From assembly GCA_003956705.1 (NCBI GenBank), contig QZCP01000079.1, positions 131,090 to 195,089 of the forward strand: DNA of 64,000 nucleotides, in the 5' to 3' direction. This DNA is from Brevipalpus yothersi (taxonomy: Eukaryota; Arthropoda; Arachnida; Trombidiformes; Tenuipalpidae). The notes under the pieces were generated by a model. That model ran no database searches, was not told where the DNA came from, and saw only the letters and a list, made by a program, of their open reading frames with translations. Position numbers and translations under genes: made by a program. Positions within the stretch are counted from its first letter, which is position 1; every line of letters begins with the position of its first letter. Below, piece by piece: positions 1 to 10,295 of the stretch.

Positions 1-339
1 TTGTATTCTAAACAGTGGAAAAAAATGTCTCATTCCCTCATCAATGTAATGGTAGAAATATTTTATTTCGATAAAAAACTCTCTTTATCTATGTCCGTGT
101 GTGTATACATGTTTTTTATCATCCAATCCGCAATGATTCCATCCTACTTTGGTGATAGAGAGAGATGTCTCATGATTGTAATCAACTCGAAAGGTGGTTC
201 CAAGATCACCATCAGGAATGACAGACTTTTCCTCTAGAGAAGGTTCGAGATCTGCGAATAGAAAGATTATCAAAATTGGTTCAATTTCAGGAGCTGATGA
301 TAATGTTTATATGGAATACAAATCTAGAGCTAAGCAATT

Positions 340-1426
340 TAAATGGATGAAGTCCTTTACGATGCTAAAAATCTCATCTTCACAGTACCAACTTCAGCTA
401 TCAAAACAATAGTGACCTCAATTCCAGTTATGGTGCGATTTATATGCTTTACACATTTTTCTATTGTTTAGCTTCGACTGTTTAAAAATGGATAGAGTAA
501 TCATCACCTCACCTATTTTCTACAATGATACAATGGATATTTTAACATATAAACAAATGGTTGGACGATCTGGCCGTAAAGGTATTGATACCTCTGGTGA
601 AAGTATTTTAATCTGCACTTCAAAGGAAGAGAAAGACAGAGGACTTCAGTTAGTCAGCAGTAAGCTTCGTGAGATCACTTCAGCTCTATTCAACTATCAG
701 GATGAGGAAAAATTTTCTGGCTCGCTACAAAGAGGCATCCTTGATTGTATAGCTAGTAGTATGGCTCGCACAAAAGAAGAGGTAATCAAGTTTGTTGGGT
801 GCACTTTTGGGGCTTCCAATACTCGTGTCAGCGATGACCTAATCCAAAAATGTATCGAATACCTGGTGAGAAAGCAATCTATTTATCTTGATAGAGGATT
901 TCTGCCCTCTAAGTTGGGCAAGGCTGTCCTTGCTTCTTCATCTATTGAACCTGACCAAGCTCTGTACTTCATGAGAGACCTTCAAAAAGCAAGAAGAGGC
1001 TTCGTCTTGGGAAATGATCTCCACATTCTTTTTGAAATTTCTCTCTGTCTTCCGGATAAAAATCGAACTAATTGGAAGAAGTATTTCGAAATTTTCACCG
1101 AGCTTGATGATGATGATTTCCAAAATACCTCTCAAATCATTGGGATTGATCCAGGCTATCTTCGTCAGAGATCTATGAGTAGTGAATCTCCCAAAATTGA
1201 CCATAAATTGAGAATTCATTCGAGATTTTTCTACGCTTTGGCTTTCAATGATCTCATCAAGGAGATATCATTGAAAAAAGTCTCAGAGAAATACGATATT
1301 CCTAAAAGTGAGCTGCAGAGTTTCCAAACGAATGCAGCTACTTACACTGGGATAGTCTCAACATTCTGTAGTAACTACGATAATCTTGAGCTAATTATCA
1401 GTCAATTTCGTGACCGATTACAATAA
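340..1426 (+). pseudogene. DNA polymerase theta (POLQ) helicase half, decayed
   Basis: POLQ is an error-prone repair polymerase with an N-terminal superfamily 2 helicase. Around 340-430 a frame reads NLIFTVPTSAIKT, matching the POLQ Walker A region (PTSAGKT) with the glycine changed to isoleucine. It then jumps, with the Ia-II-III motifs missing, to an open frame from 464 to 1426 that begins just before VIITSPIF, carries motif VI (QMVGRSGRKG) and follows the POLQ winged-helix/ratchet region through LIISQFRDRL. An in-frame TAA ends it at 1424-1426, and homologous sequence (VERELIEL) continues straight after the stop. Loss of the DEAH core, the altered Walker A and the stop make a working helicase very unlikely. 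The long frame without other damage suggests recent decay. Family assignment is strong; pseudogene status is inferred. Confidence 0.75.
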
Positions 1427-1812
1427 AGAGTGGAGCGTGAGCTGATTGAGCTCTCAAGCTGTCTGATATTGAGAAAAACATCCTCAATATCCCACAAAGT
1501 TGTTACTCCAAAAAGAAAAGTATTGTAAGCAGATCATCTCTCAGGAAAGATTCGTCTTGGGCTCGTCTCAATTCTACTGATGATGAGCCAATAATCAATC
1601 ATTTACTGTTATAAAGGGCGGGAAAAGTCCACCTGAGAAGCCTGGCTCACCAAGAAGTAAACTCCTAAACGGACGAAAAAAATTTGTTTCCAAGCAGACT
1701 GTAAAGACATAGAGACAAAAAAGCATGGAATAGGATCCAATCTCAATTTTTCAAAGAAAAGCTCGATACATCCTCTAGAGAAAGGCTTGCCTCTACTCTA
1801 TTCAAAAGAAAA

Positions 1813-3278
1813 ATGTGTAGAAAGAATTTCTGTTTATCTAGGTGGAAGTTCTATCTACCTTTTCGAAGGAAAATATTTTTTCTTGAAGAGTTCGTCGAGC
1901 AAATGAAAGAATTCATCGAGAATCATACTGTTGATCATCTTTTCACAGTGTATAAAATTTCTCGTAAGTGCTTCGATCTTCGTAAGAACTCTTTGCAAAA
2001 GTGTCTTGGCTCGATTATCGTGTGGCATTTCGAGACTCAGTCTCATGAATATATTGAGCAGTTGAAAAAACTCACCAATGAGCTTGCTGGTGAAGACGTT
2101 GATCCTGATAACTTTTACCAAGTTGCTAAAATACTTTACAAGAAGCTCGATCTCTTGTCTCATTGTGTACATCTCAGGGGTCTCGATATAGATAATACCC
2201 CTTTTGATCAACCTTACAAAAAAAGAAAACTTCCTGAGCATCTTAAAACCCACAAGAAGAATCTTAAAGTCCTCTCACAATATCATCCACTGCCTAAGTA
2301 TATTTCCTACTTCAGAACACTGACAACCATTCGCCGTGATGCCAAAGAGGTATTTGACCTATCGAAAGAGGATAGTCAAGCAGAGCGTCGTATTTCAGGC
2401 TATTCCAGTTATGCTACTACTGGTCGCATTCTGATGGCTTTTCGGAACATGCAAAAATTAGCTAAAGAATTTGTATTCGAAATTGGAGATGCTAAGCATT
2501 CTCTCAATCCAAGACAAGTTCTGAAGGCTGGAGAGAATAAAGTTCTTCTCTCTGCAGATTTTAGTCAAGTCGAGCTCCGGATATTGGCCCATTTGTCCAA
2601 AGATGAACTTTTAATCGCTGCTCTTAATGGTGGGGAGGACATTTTTAAACAAATTGCTGCAAAAATTTTCCATCGAGAAGTGAATGAGATTACTCAAATC
2701 GAAAGATCCAATGCAAAAGAGGTAAGTTTGCATACTTTTCTGAAATACAGGTCTTGCTCTATAACCTCTCTTTTTTGTGGGCAGATTTGCTGTGGAATCA
2801 TCTATGCCATGGGGAAAAAGGTTTTAGCTTCCAATCTAGCGGTGGATGATAAGGCTGCAAAAAATTCAAGCAGCAATTTATGAGTACATTTAGATACTTG
2901 GATCTTTTCATGCACAAATGTCAAGAGGATAGTCTTCGTGATGAAAAAGTTGAGACCCTGCTGGGCCGATACCGTTTAATTGGAAGGAAGGCTAACAAAG
3001 AAACCGATTCGTTTGGAAAAGGTGCTCGAATAGCTTCAAATTCAAAGATTCAAGGTTCTGCGGCAGATATTTTGCGTTTGGCTCTGGTTCAAATTGAAGA
3101 GGAGATATTGAAAAGCGATCTGGATGCTACATTGATCATGCAGCTACACGATGAGGTCATCTACGAAGTGGCTTCCATGGCTTTACAGCGAGATAACTGT
3201 CAAGTTACTGTCTTAACAAATACCATGTATTATCATTTATATGCTCGTGCGCTTGATATTAACATCTATCAGCCTTAG
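1813..3278 (+). pseudogene. DNA polymerase theta (POLQ) polymerase half, frameshifted
   Basis: This is the family A polymerase domain of the same locus. From about 2240 the frame follows POLQ fingers and palm. Motif A (SADFSQVELR) ends near 2580. A 63-bp intron (2722-2784, GTAAGT...CAG) interrupts RSNAKE|ICCGIIYAMG, the O-helix (motif B). Motif C (LHDEVIYEV) lies near 3145-3171. Both catalytic aspartates survive. The O-helix residue that is Tyr in POLQ (F762 position of E. coli Pol I) is Cys here. At the A-run near 2860 the reading frame shifts by one base: the frame ending at 2883 stops, while KFKQQFMSTFRYLDLF continues the homology in the next frame. Poor similarity after about 3180 suggests a further break. 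The link to the helicase half across 1427-1812 contains several stops. An assembly error at the A-run is possible but would not cure the other defects. Confidence 0.72.
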
Positions 3279-3445
3279 AAAAAGTAAACAACTTCTCATT
3301 ATATATGACTATCCATCCATGTGATTAATATTAATATTGTTAATTTTCAAAGATCGAATTGAACACTTGGTTCACTCAGCCAGCTCTTTCACAGTGATAT
3401 CTTTTGGTTCAATTGATGTGCTATGGACCCTCATTCTGAGGCTAG

Positions 3446-3733
3446 ATTCGAGAATTTCCGGACTCAAATCGAATCGTCGCTCGAAAGGAATGGATCAATG
3501 TTAACCGCTACAATCAGGTGATATCTTACCAGCTTCATCTACCTCCACGTTCTGACAATGGTTTGTTTTTTTCCTTATTTGACAGAGAGAACGATATATC
3601 AGGTCTGGATTGTGGCTTGACTCGCGAAGAAGAATGTTTGAATAAAAAATTCACACGGACAACCATAATTACCATCGATCCTGATTCAGGTACACTAAGC
3701 ATCGAAACAACTCTTCTATGTGAATTTCAGTGA
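3446..3733 (+). other. unclassified 95-codon open frame
   Basis: An open frame without an obvious start runs from just after a possible acceptor (gaggctag, 3445) to a TGA at 3733. It includes NRYNQVISYQLHLPP and DPDSGTLSIETTLL. A short overlapping frame opens with an ATG at 3423 (MDPHSEARFENF) and stops at 3521. I do not recognise either. The segment lies between the polymerase theta remnant and the first Src SH2 remnant, so it could be one exon of a displaced gene or chance. Confidence 0.22.
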
Positions 3734-3739
3734 GATACA

Positions 3740-4130
3740 TCTCTTCTATCACTTGGTTTCCCTTTTGGACATGGTTTAGTTAATGCATGACAAAGACCCG
3801 GGAATAAAGGATGAGAAATTGAAAGGTTAACTATTTGTAAAATGAAATAATTTCATCTTACCATCAGCGTTCTCAGAATAGTGATCTACAAGATCTTGTA
3901 AGGTGGAAAAAGTTTTTCTATCTGTGACATAGTAGCCTCCATTATCTAGAGTCTTGATTTTATAGTGCTTTACATGGTCTCCCTTAGTAGCTTCCCAATC
4001 TCGTATTGATAAAGAGTAGGCACCGGCAGTTCACTGTTTCTTATAAGAAAAGTACCTCGCGGAAGATCTCCAGCAAGCATCAATTTCTCTGCTTCCCGAC
4101 GAGATATTTTACCAAAAAATCATCTGGAAG
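3740..4130 (-). pseudogene. Src-family kinase SH2 exon remnant (unit 0)
   Basis: This is a third, oldest copy of the SH2 exon found intact at 13828-14093. It keeps the reverse-strand sequence for the central beta strands and the flanking introns, including the start of the next exon near 3740-3780. Relative to the other copies it has lost 4 bases within the NSEQTAG codons (the others read ggcagtttgttcactg, this one ggcagttcactg, near 4030), which destroys the frame. No SH3 or kinase core accompanies it. It shares the downstream word gggactatatgca with the copy at about 8880 but not with the intact gene, so units 0 and 1 are closer to each other than to unit 2. Confidence 0.8.
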
Positions 4131-4324
4131 AGAGAGAGAGAGAGGAAGTGATGACAAAAAGTGAAAAGAGGTTGATGGGAGAAAGAGGGACTATATGCAA
4201 TCAGGTATATTAGAGAAAAAGAAAAAAGTTTAACAAAGATGAAAATATTTTTTCAGTCAAATAGACTCACTGCTATCCTGCCATCATCAATTTATTACAA
4301 TTAGGACAAAATTTAGCACTCACA

Positions 4325-4560
4325 ATTGAAGATTCAGTGCAAAAGAGGTGAATATTCATCCTATTTTAAACTTTTTTGAGTTTTTTCATAGTATTACCTA
4401 TTTGTCAACAGATTTGCTATGGAATCATTTTTAGTGTGGAATGAGATGTTTTGACTTGGAATCTAGCCATGGAATACTGTAGAGGGGTTCTAGCAGCAAT
4501 CCATGAGTAAATTTGGATATTTTTTCGTAGACCAATGCCAGGATGATGATCGTCGCAATG
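4325..4560 (+). pseudogene. second polymerase theta fragment (exon-intron-exon)
   Basis: The sequence gattcagtgcaaaagaggtg followed about 80 bases later by cagatttgctatggaatca matches the exon/intron/exon junction at 2710-2800 of the polymerase theta locus, including the splice sites. The match continues through ...ggaatctagcc...agcagcaatccatgagtaaatttgg to about 4560, with several small indels and stops. The O-helix here reads ICYGIIF, keeping the tyrosine that is cysteine in the longer copy. It is non-coding now. It lies inside the unit 0 remnant between the SH2 piece and the acidic gene. Confidence 0.75.
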
Positions 4561-4624
4561 AAGCAGCTGACCATTTTCCAAGTATCAATTTAGCTACAAC
4601 TTACTCCGAGAAAAATTGGGTTAT

Positions 4625-5317
4625 AGTCGAAAAATTTTCGGATATCTTAGTGTAATTGATAAATTTTTCTCAAATTTCTCAAACTTCAGAGAGTTTCTAT
4701 CGCTGATTAATTTTCATCTCCAAACTCATCAGAACATAAGAGGATAGCCTCTCAAAGCCTGGTTAAATGCCTGCGATACAGTACAGTGTAGTTTTCAGTC
4801 TCTAGCTCTAGTGTTGATGTGTTCAACTTGAAACGATCGTCTCCTCTCATGACTAATTGATAATTGTTTTGATTTGATGATTTTAAGAATCAGGATCTCT
4901 TCTTCAGATTCTGATTAATTAATTAATTCGATCTTACCTTAATCTTGAATTGATTGCCAGATATACATTTTAAACTTTTAATTTTCATTGAATTTCAAAT
5001 AGCTATTCTTATCAGAAAACTGCTTTTTATAAGCGAATATGATTCGTACATGTGCTCCATATGTCTCAGATCTGAATTTATGTAATCAACATGCTCGGCT
5101 TATTTTTGTGGGCAAATTGTCACTATTTTTATATCAAATTAGCTTGAAAAAGGATTAATGAACACGAATGAGGAAGAAATAAATAAGGAGCTGGAATCAA
5201 ATGATTTATTCTATTTGAATTGAAATTTCTACAAAAAATACCTCAAATCTGCCAGCTCCATTGTGGGAGAATCAGACATTTGCTCTAAAACGATTATCCA
5301 GCGCAATTCCCATGAAT
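4625..5317. other. intergenic, duplicated spacer
   Basis: No gene seen. The stretch aligns by eye with 9690-10290 (shared words tttctatcgctgat, cgtctcctctcatgac, gattcgtacatgtgctccat), so it is spacer copied with the tandem units. Confidence 0.6.
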
Positions 5318-6012
5318 TCAGTCTTGGAATGATTTATATTTGGCTGATTCCGGAGGGTTATCCAAATCAATGACATTGGCTTCACCATCTTCATCCTCAT
5401 CATCTTCTTCCTCTTCATTACCATCATCGGTATCACTTGTTTCGCCGTTTCCATCAGTGACTTGAACGAGGACCTTCTTATAAAAATCTTTCTCAATTGA
5501 GGTCTTTACCCACGCTTTTTCAGTCTTCGTTCCCAGGATTACTTCGACCTTTCTTTTGTAGGCTTTCCTATCGATCTCCGCACCATCATCTAGATCTTGG
5601 CCACTAGATTGTGTGAGAGAGAAAAAGAAGGAGAAAAGAGAAGAAAAAATAAGAAAAATAATTATAAGTTAATCAATAGAAATCATGAAGTGGACCATCG
5701 AAAGAAATCGAATTTTAGGATGTTTCGATTGGAGAGAGTAGGATTGCTAAAATCTTTCTTAACTTACCTAATATTGACGCTTCGGGAAAATGACGTAGCC
5801 AATCTAGTCATCTTCATTATGTTGGCCTCCGTCAGCTGCAAACTTTCGATAAAATTGTTGGCATCCGAGGAAGGTTTCTTAGCCACATTGGACGGAGATT
5901 TTTTTGGGACAACAGGCGATCCTTTGGCCACGGTTGGATACTGTTTGGGCACCTCTTTGACCGATTTTGGCACCGACTGGGTAGAGCCTTGAATTTTCTT
6001 CGGTGCTGACAT
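5318..6012 (-). CDS. small acidic-tailed protein, unknown family, copy 1
   Basis: This is a two-exon gene: exon 1 6012-5768, intron 5767-5604 (GTAAGT...CTAG), exon 2 5603-5318, giving 176 residues. The ATG was chosen because MSAPKK is conserved in copy 2. Residues 1-50 are Lys/Pro/Ser/Val-rich (KSVKEVPKQYPTVAKG) and probably disordered. Residues about 55-80 contain FIESLQLTEANIMKMT, predicted helical. A conserved core after the intron reads GTKTEKAWVKTSIEKDFYKK. The C-terminal third is very acidic (DDGNEEEEDDEDEDGE) and contains NVIDLDNP, which fits a SUMO-interacting motif (hydrophobic V-I-x-L flanked by acid). I do not know this family. It is intact despite its neighbour, the kinase copy, being broken. 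Copy 2 (10296-10991) has the same intron position and phase. The acidic tail here is longer by 4 residues. Confidence 0.7.
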
Positions 6013-6591
6013 TTTTGGTGAGGCAAACCGCAACTAAAATCAGATCAAGTTGGTGAGACTGATGAACACTGATGAAGAAGAAGCAAGTTGTTCACAGAAC
6101 AATAAAGTTTTTTCCTTCACAAACTGAGGGATTCACTGAAAAAATGAATATACAAACTAGGAAGAAAAGCTACTTGATGATGGGGCGACTAATGGACAAT
6201 TTTTGTTGTGATATTTATAATGAATTCAAATCACTTCATAAAAAAGAAGAGAAACGTTGATCGCCAGCAAAAACATTTGTTATTTCTGAGGTAATTTGAT
6301 TGTAACTGATTGTGGCTGGAGTTCCTCTCTCCCTCAAGTTTGTTCTCAAATTTATCTCAACCTTTCTACCACATACATTATTTGATTAAATCAGTCAACT
6401 TTCTCTTATCTCTCTTTTCTCTTCTTCTTCTTACAATCAATGGTCTCCACCTCTTCCATTCAATTTTCATCTAGACCTTTCTATTCAATCATACACGTAC
6501 ATGTACTCTGAACGATGGGAAATTTTTTCTCGATTATATCGATCGCGCTATCGCGTTGTTGATTGGATAATCGAGAAACACCTACATATTA
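6013..6591. other. intergenic, duplicated spacer
   Basis: This spacer is shared with 10992-11600, including likely 5' non-coding sequence of the acidic gene: a plausible acceptor (ctgattttag) lies just before the 7 codons upstream of the ATG, so a spliced leader exon is possible. It has a pyrimidine-rich stretch at about 6400-6480. I see no coding region. Confidence 0.5.
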
Positions 6592-6599
6592 GGCTGTAT

Positions 6600-6881
6600 C
6601 AAAGAGTAAGTACCAAGAGCGGAAACTCGCTGGTACTCTAATGTAGCTGAGAGGTACCTTACCGGTAGATGGCATTGAGCCAAAAAGAGGGCGCTGTAAT
6701 CAAGAATAGGCATCCTACAATCTGAGAAGACACAGCTGATCTAGTTAATCACTAGTTTGAGGGCGACACATTCGGCTCTTTCCTCTCTTTCTCACTAGTG
6801 GCGACCTCTGGCAGAACAGCGTCCCCTATGATTAGGACATCCTCAGCCATAAGAGTTTCCGCTCTTGGACATTACTCTTTG
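6600..6881. mobile_element. hAT-like MITE with terminal inverted repeats and 8-bp target duplication
   Basis: The ends are inverted repeats of 29 bp with 26 matches. The left end starts CAAAGAGTAAG and ends CAAGAGCGGAAACTC; the right end is its complement with a 3-base difference at positions 11-13. An 8-bp direct repeat, ggctgtat, flanks it at 6592-6599 and 6882-6889. The total length is 282 bp, it is more GC-rich than its surroundings and has no meaningful open frame. An 8-bp duplication and a CA-initial terminus are typical of hAT superfamily elements, so this is best read as a non-autonomous hAT MITE. The paralogous unit (near 11590-11600) has a single copy of the target word and no insert, in inverted orientation, which serves as an empty site. 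Confidence 0.85.
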
Positions 6882-6889
6882 GGCTGTAT

Positions 6890-7790
6890 CAAGATGAACA
6901 GATATATCTTCTGTATAGCTGTATGACCACAGGAGTACATGTACAAGTATAGTCCTCACACACAAAGATTTTCAGCGCTGAATGGCAAACTTTTCCAATT
7001 TCAGAATCCATAAGATCAACTAAAACTACTAGGAGTCAATTCAACTCGAGGTGATTAGCATGAAGTGCTCATTGAGGCAATCTAGTTTTATATCAATTTC
7101 GGTATCTACTCATGAATATCGAAATATCACTAGATTGTTGGTCACAATCAATGGAAATGAACCATTTAACGATTTATATCTATGAGATCCTTACCACCGA
7201 ATAATAAAGTTTCACTCATCTCATACTCATTCTCATGCTCTGTAAATCGATTTTCCTGAGCTTCTTATATAAGCAACTCATATTAACCCGAGTCCTAGTG
7301 TCAGTATTACATCAATCACGGTTGATCATGCCGTTTTTTACTATATTTACGATGGAACACAATCATTATACAAATTTCTACAAAAATTCATTCGGTTAGT
7401 ATGAAATGAAATGAAGCATCAAATGATCGAGGAAGACTCATGAGCGAAAAGATGAAATAGATTTGGGAGGTCGAATTTTGTTGATAAATAGCTAGTTACG
7501 AGAGATAATCGACTCCACATCATGAGGATGTTTGATGAGAATAGAAATAAAAAGTGCGTGAAGATGAAAAAGGATTTCACGGCTAAATGTATAAACAATA
7601 GAAAAAGATTCTTTCTCTCTAGAGTAGAAATATATATACAACTTGGAATGTGAGATGATTCCAAACATCTTCACTCATTACTGAGTAATTTAGATCAGCC
7701 TCTTGCTAGACGCATAGATTTGGAATATCCAGGAGATGCAAGTTGATTGATCTGTTTCGACTCTGTGAGCTGATTAGGATGCAAAAACTT
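6890..7790. other. duplicated spacer and probable 3' region of kinase copy
   Basis: It parallels 11820-12723 almost throughout. It probably corresponds to the 3' untranslated region and downstream DNA of the kinase copy to its right. A reverse-strand frame at 7419-7664 is also open in the paralog, but this is explained by recent duplication. No gene is called. Confidence 0.55.
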
Positions 7791-9189
7791 TCAAAATTCC
7801 TCAGCATTCCTGTTGCTAGGCTCTATCGATACGAAGAAATCATCGAAAAAACCATAGAGAAATTCGAAAGTAGGCCTTTTTTCTGGTTCGGGATCCGAGC
7901 ATTGAACAATAATTAAGTAAACAGAGTCAGGACATTCACAATTAGTTGGTTTTGGCATCCGATATCCGCGCTGTACTTGTTCGATTACTTCTCTGTTGTT
8001 CATGCCTTAAGAACAAAGAATAAAGAAAAATACAAGTCATGAGGTAAGATAATAGCCAAGAGACTTTGATCGTCCCCTCAGCAATCAATGCTTAGGAGAC
8101 ATAACAAATATCTGATGAATTTACTAACAACTTTACTTGTAAGTGGTAATTACCTGGGCAAGGCACTTGACCAGGAGTGATAAGTTCATAGAGTAAAACT
8201 CCATAACTCCACACATCAGATTTAATGGTGAATTTACCATAAAGTGCTGCTTCGGGAACCGTCCATTTGGTGGGAAATTTAGCTCCTTGGCGAGCAGTAA
8301 TCTGAATCTTCGATGACCCAAATCCTTTCGCCAAACCGAAAAGTCTTGTGGGGACATTGTGCCAGGCTTAAGTGTTTCAATGGCAACTTCTGTGTGATAT
8401 TTGTAGAGATCATAATAAACTTTACCCAAGTTTCCTCCACCAAGTTCACGAACGAATTCGAGATCTTTCCTACCAATTTCATCTTATTTTGCCAATAACT
8501 TGGTTTCACTTTTGGACATGGTTCAGTTAATGCATGACAAAGACCCGGAAATAAAGGATGAGAAATTGAAAGGTTAACTATTTGTAAAATGAAATAATTC
8601 CATCTCACCATCAGCGTTCTCAGAATAGTGATCTACAAGATCTTGTGTGGTGGAAAAAGTTTTTCTATCTGTGACATAGTAGCCTCCATTATCTAGAGTC
8701 TTGATTTTATAGTGCTTTACATGGTCTCCCTTAGTAGCTTCCCAATCTCGTATTGATAAAGAGTAGGCACCGGCAGTTTGTTCACTGTTTCTTATAAGAA
8801 AAGTACCTCGCGTAAGATCGTCAGAAAGCACCAATTTTTCTGCTTCTCGACGAGATATTTTACCAAAAAACCGTAAAAGAGGGACTATATGCAGTCAGGT
8901 ATAATAGAGAAAAAGAAAAAAAATGAAAACAGGTAATCACTTACTCTTCAGTTTCGATGGCTACTAGACGATTTCCTCTGCGAAACCTAAAAACTTCATC
9001 TTTGGCGATGTAGAAAGCAATGACTATTTGTTGATTACTTGATACGCCAATGTGTCCACCATGAAATGTGTGACTTCCATGAGACGTGTAATGATGAGAC
9101 GATGTTCGAGCCATCCAATGCATGAATTGCCCCTGTCCCCGATTTTTTTTCCTGAGTTATCAGATGAAAGGCGATTTCCCATGGTTTGA
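7791..9189 (-). pseudogene. Src-family kinase, broken tandem copy (unit 1)
   Basis: The copy is colinear with the intact gene at 12724-14790. The C-terminal exon (8004 down to 7791) is open, but the regulatory tail tyrosine of SxEPSYRDAEEF is Asn and CWD is CSD. The kinase exon carries VAIE where the intact gene has VAIK, losing the ATP-anchoring lysine. It also has a deletion of about 300 bp near 8330 that removes helix C through the HRD and DFG motifs. The SH2 exon (about 8600-8870) is open, but its acceptor is gone. The first exon (9181 down to about 8945) lacks most of the SH3 domain and most of the unique region through two deletions, and begins MGNR instead of MGNC. A kinase product is not possible. 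Confidence 0.88.
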
Positions 9190-10295
9190 GTAACCTAAGA
9201 CGGAAGGAAAAGATATTCAAACAAAAAAAGTGATTACAACTCTAATCATAGTCTAGGTCATGGTAAACAACAATCTACACATCGAACCTAGTAGTAGTAT
9301 TATTACACTTACCGATCAAAATGAATATTTTTTCAGTCAGATAGACTCACTGCTATCCTCCCATCATCAGTCTATTACAATCACTTTAAACACTTATTGC
9401 GGTTGAGAATAGAAGACATTCAATGATGAAAGAGGATGAATAGGATCAAATGATAATAAGATCAGAAAAGAAGCAGCGTGATGATTTGAGCATAGGAAGA
9501 AATAAATAAAGAAGAAGGAAAATCATAAGATCAGTAACATGATGGACACAGTGAATCAGGGCAAAACTTAGCACTCATATTGAGAGATTCAGTGCCAAAG
9601 ACAGTCTTCTTGGAGAAAATGCCAACAGAGGAACCAAGTCATGTCGAAAATTCGCTCCGATAGCTTTAAAAACTATCTGAATTAATGAACTTTAAAGAGT
9701 TTCTATCGCTGATCAATTTTCATCTGCAACCTCATCAGAACATAAGATCGTCTCCTCTCATGACCAATTGAAAATTTTTTTGATTTGATGATTTCTAGAA
9801 TCAGGATCTCTTTACTCCAGATTCTGATTATAATTAATTTGATCTTACCTTGGTCTTGCATTCATTGTCAGATATTCATTTTAAACAATTAATTTCGCAT
9901 TGAATTTCAAATAGCCATTCTCATCAGAAAACAGCTTTTTATAAGCAAAAGAGAAATGATTAAAGAGAGACTATGAGTGATGCTGATGGACCATAATTGG
10001 AATTTTTAAACGAAAATTTTCTCAGTGAAATGATAATTCGTACATGTGCTCCATACTTCTCAGATGTTAGTTGATGTAATCAGATTTGTGGCTTATTTTT
10101 GTAGGCAAATTATTACTATTTTCTTACCGAATCAGCTTGAAAAAGAATTAATAAGCACGAATGAGGGAGAAAAATAATGAGGAGTTGAAAACAAACTTTT
10201 TTACTCATTTTGAGTGAAATGCAAATACTGAAACTGGATTGTGAAAATCTTTAGCATTCGCGGCACAACGATATTCCAGCGCAGTTCTTATGGAA
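9190..10295. other. intergenic, duplicated spacer
   Basis: This holds the upstream region of the broken kinase copy (9190-9600, similar to 14790-15190) and spacer similar to 4660-5310. The word gattcagtgc near 9590 may be the last trace of the polymerase theta fragment seen in full at 4325. No coding region seen. Confidence 0.5.

Larger units (their letters stand above)
5260..9600. repeat. tandem segmental duplication, proximal unit (unit 1)
   Basis: It contains acidic gene copy 1, spacer with the MITE and the broken kinase. Colinear with 10240-15190 except for the MITE insertion, one small inversion and several deletions on this side. Confidence 0.88.

Noticed and set aside
1..464. Short overlapping frames at the left edge
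   Set aside because: They fall in spacer and decayed helicase sequence; only the Walker A fragment near 340-430 has homology.
7419..7674. Reverse-strand frames conserved with 12349-12607
   Set aside because: Conservation is explained by the segmental duplication; the location fits the 3' untranslated region of the kinase and the composition is unlike coding sequence.
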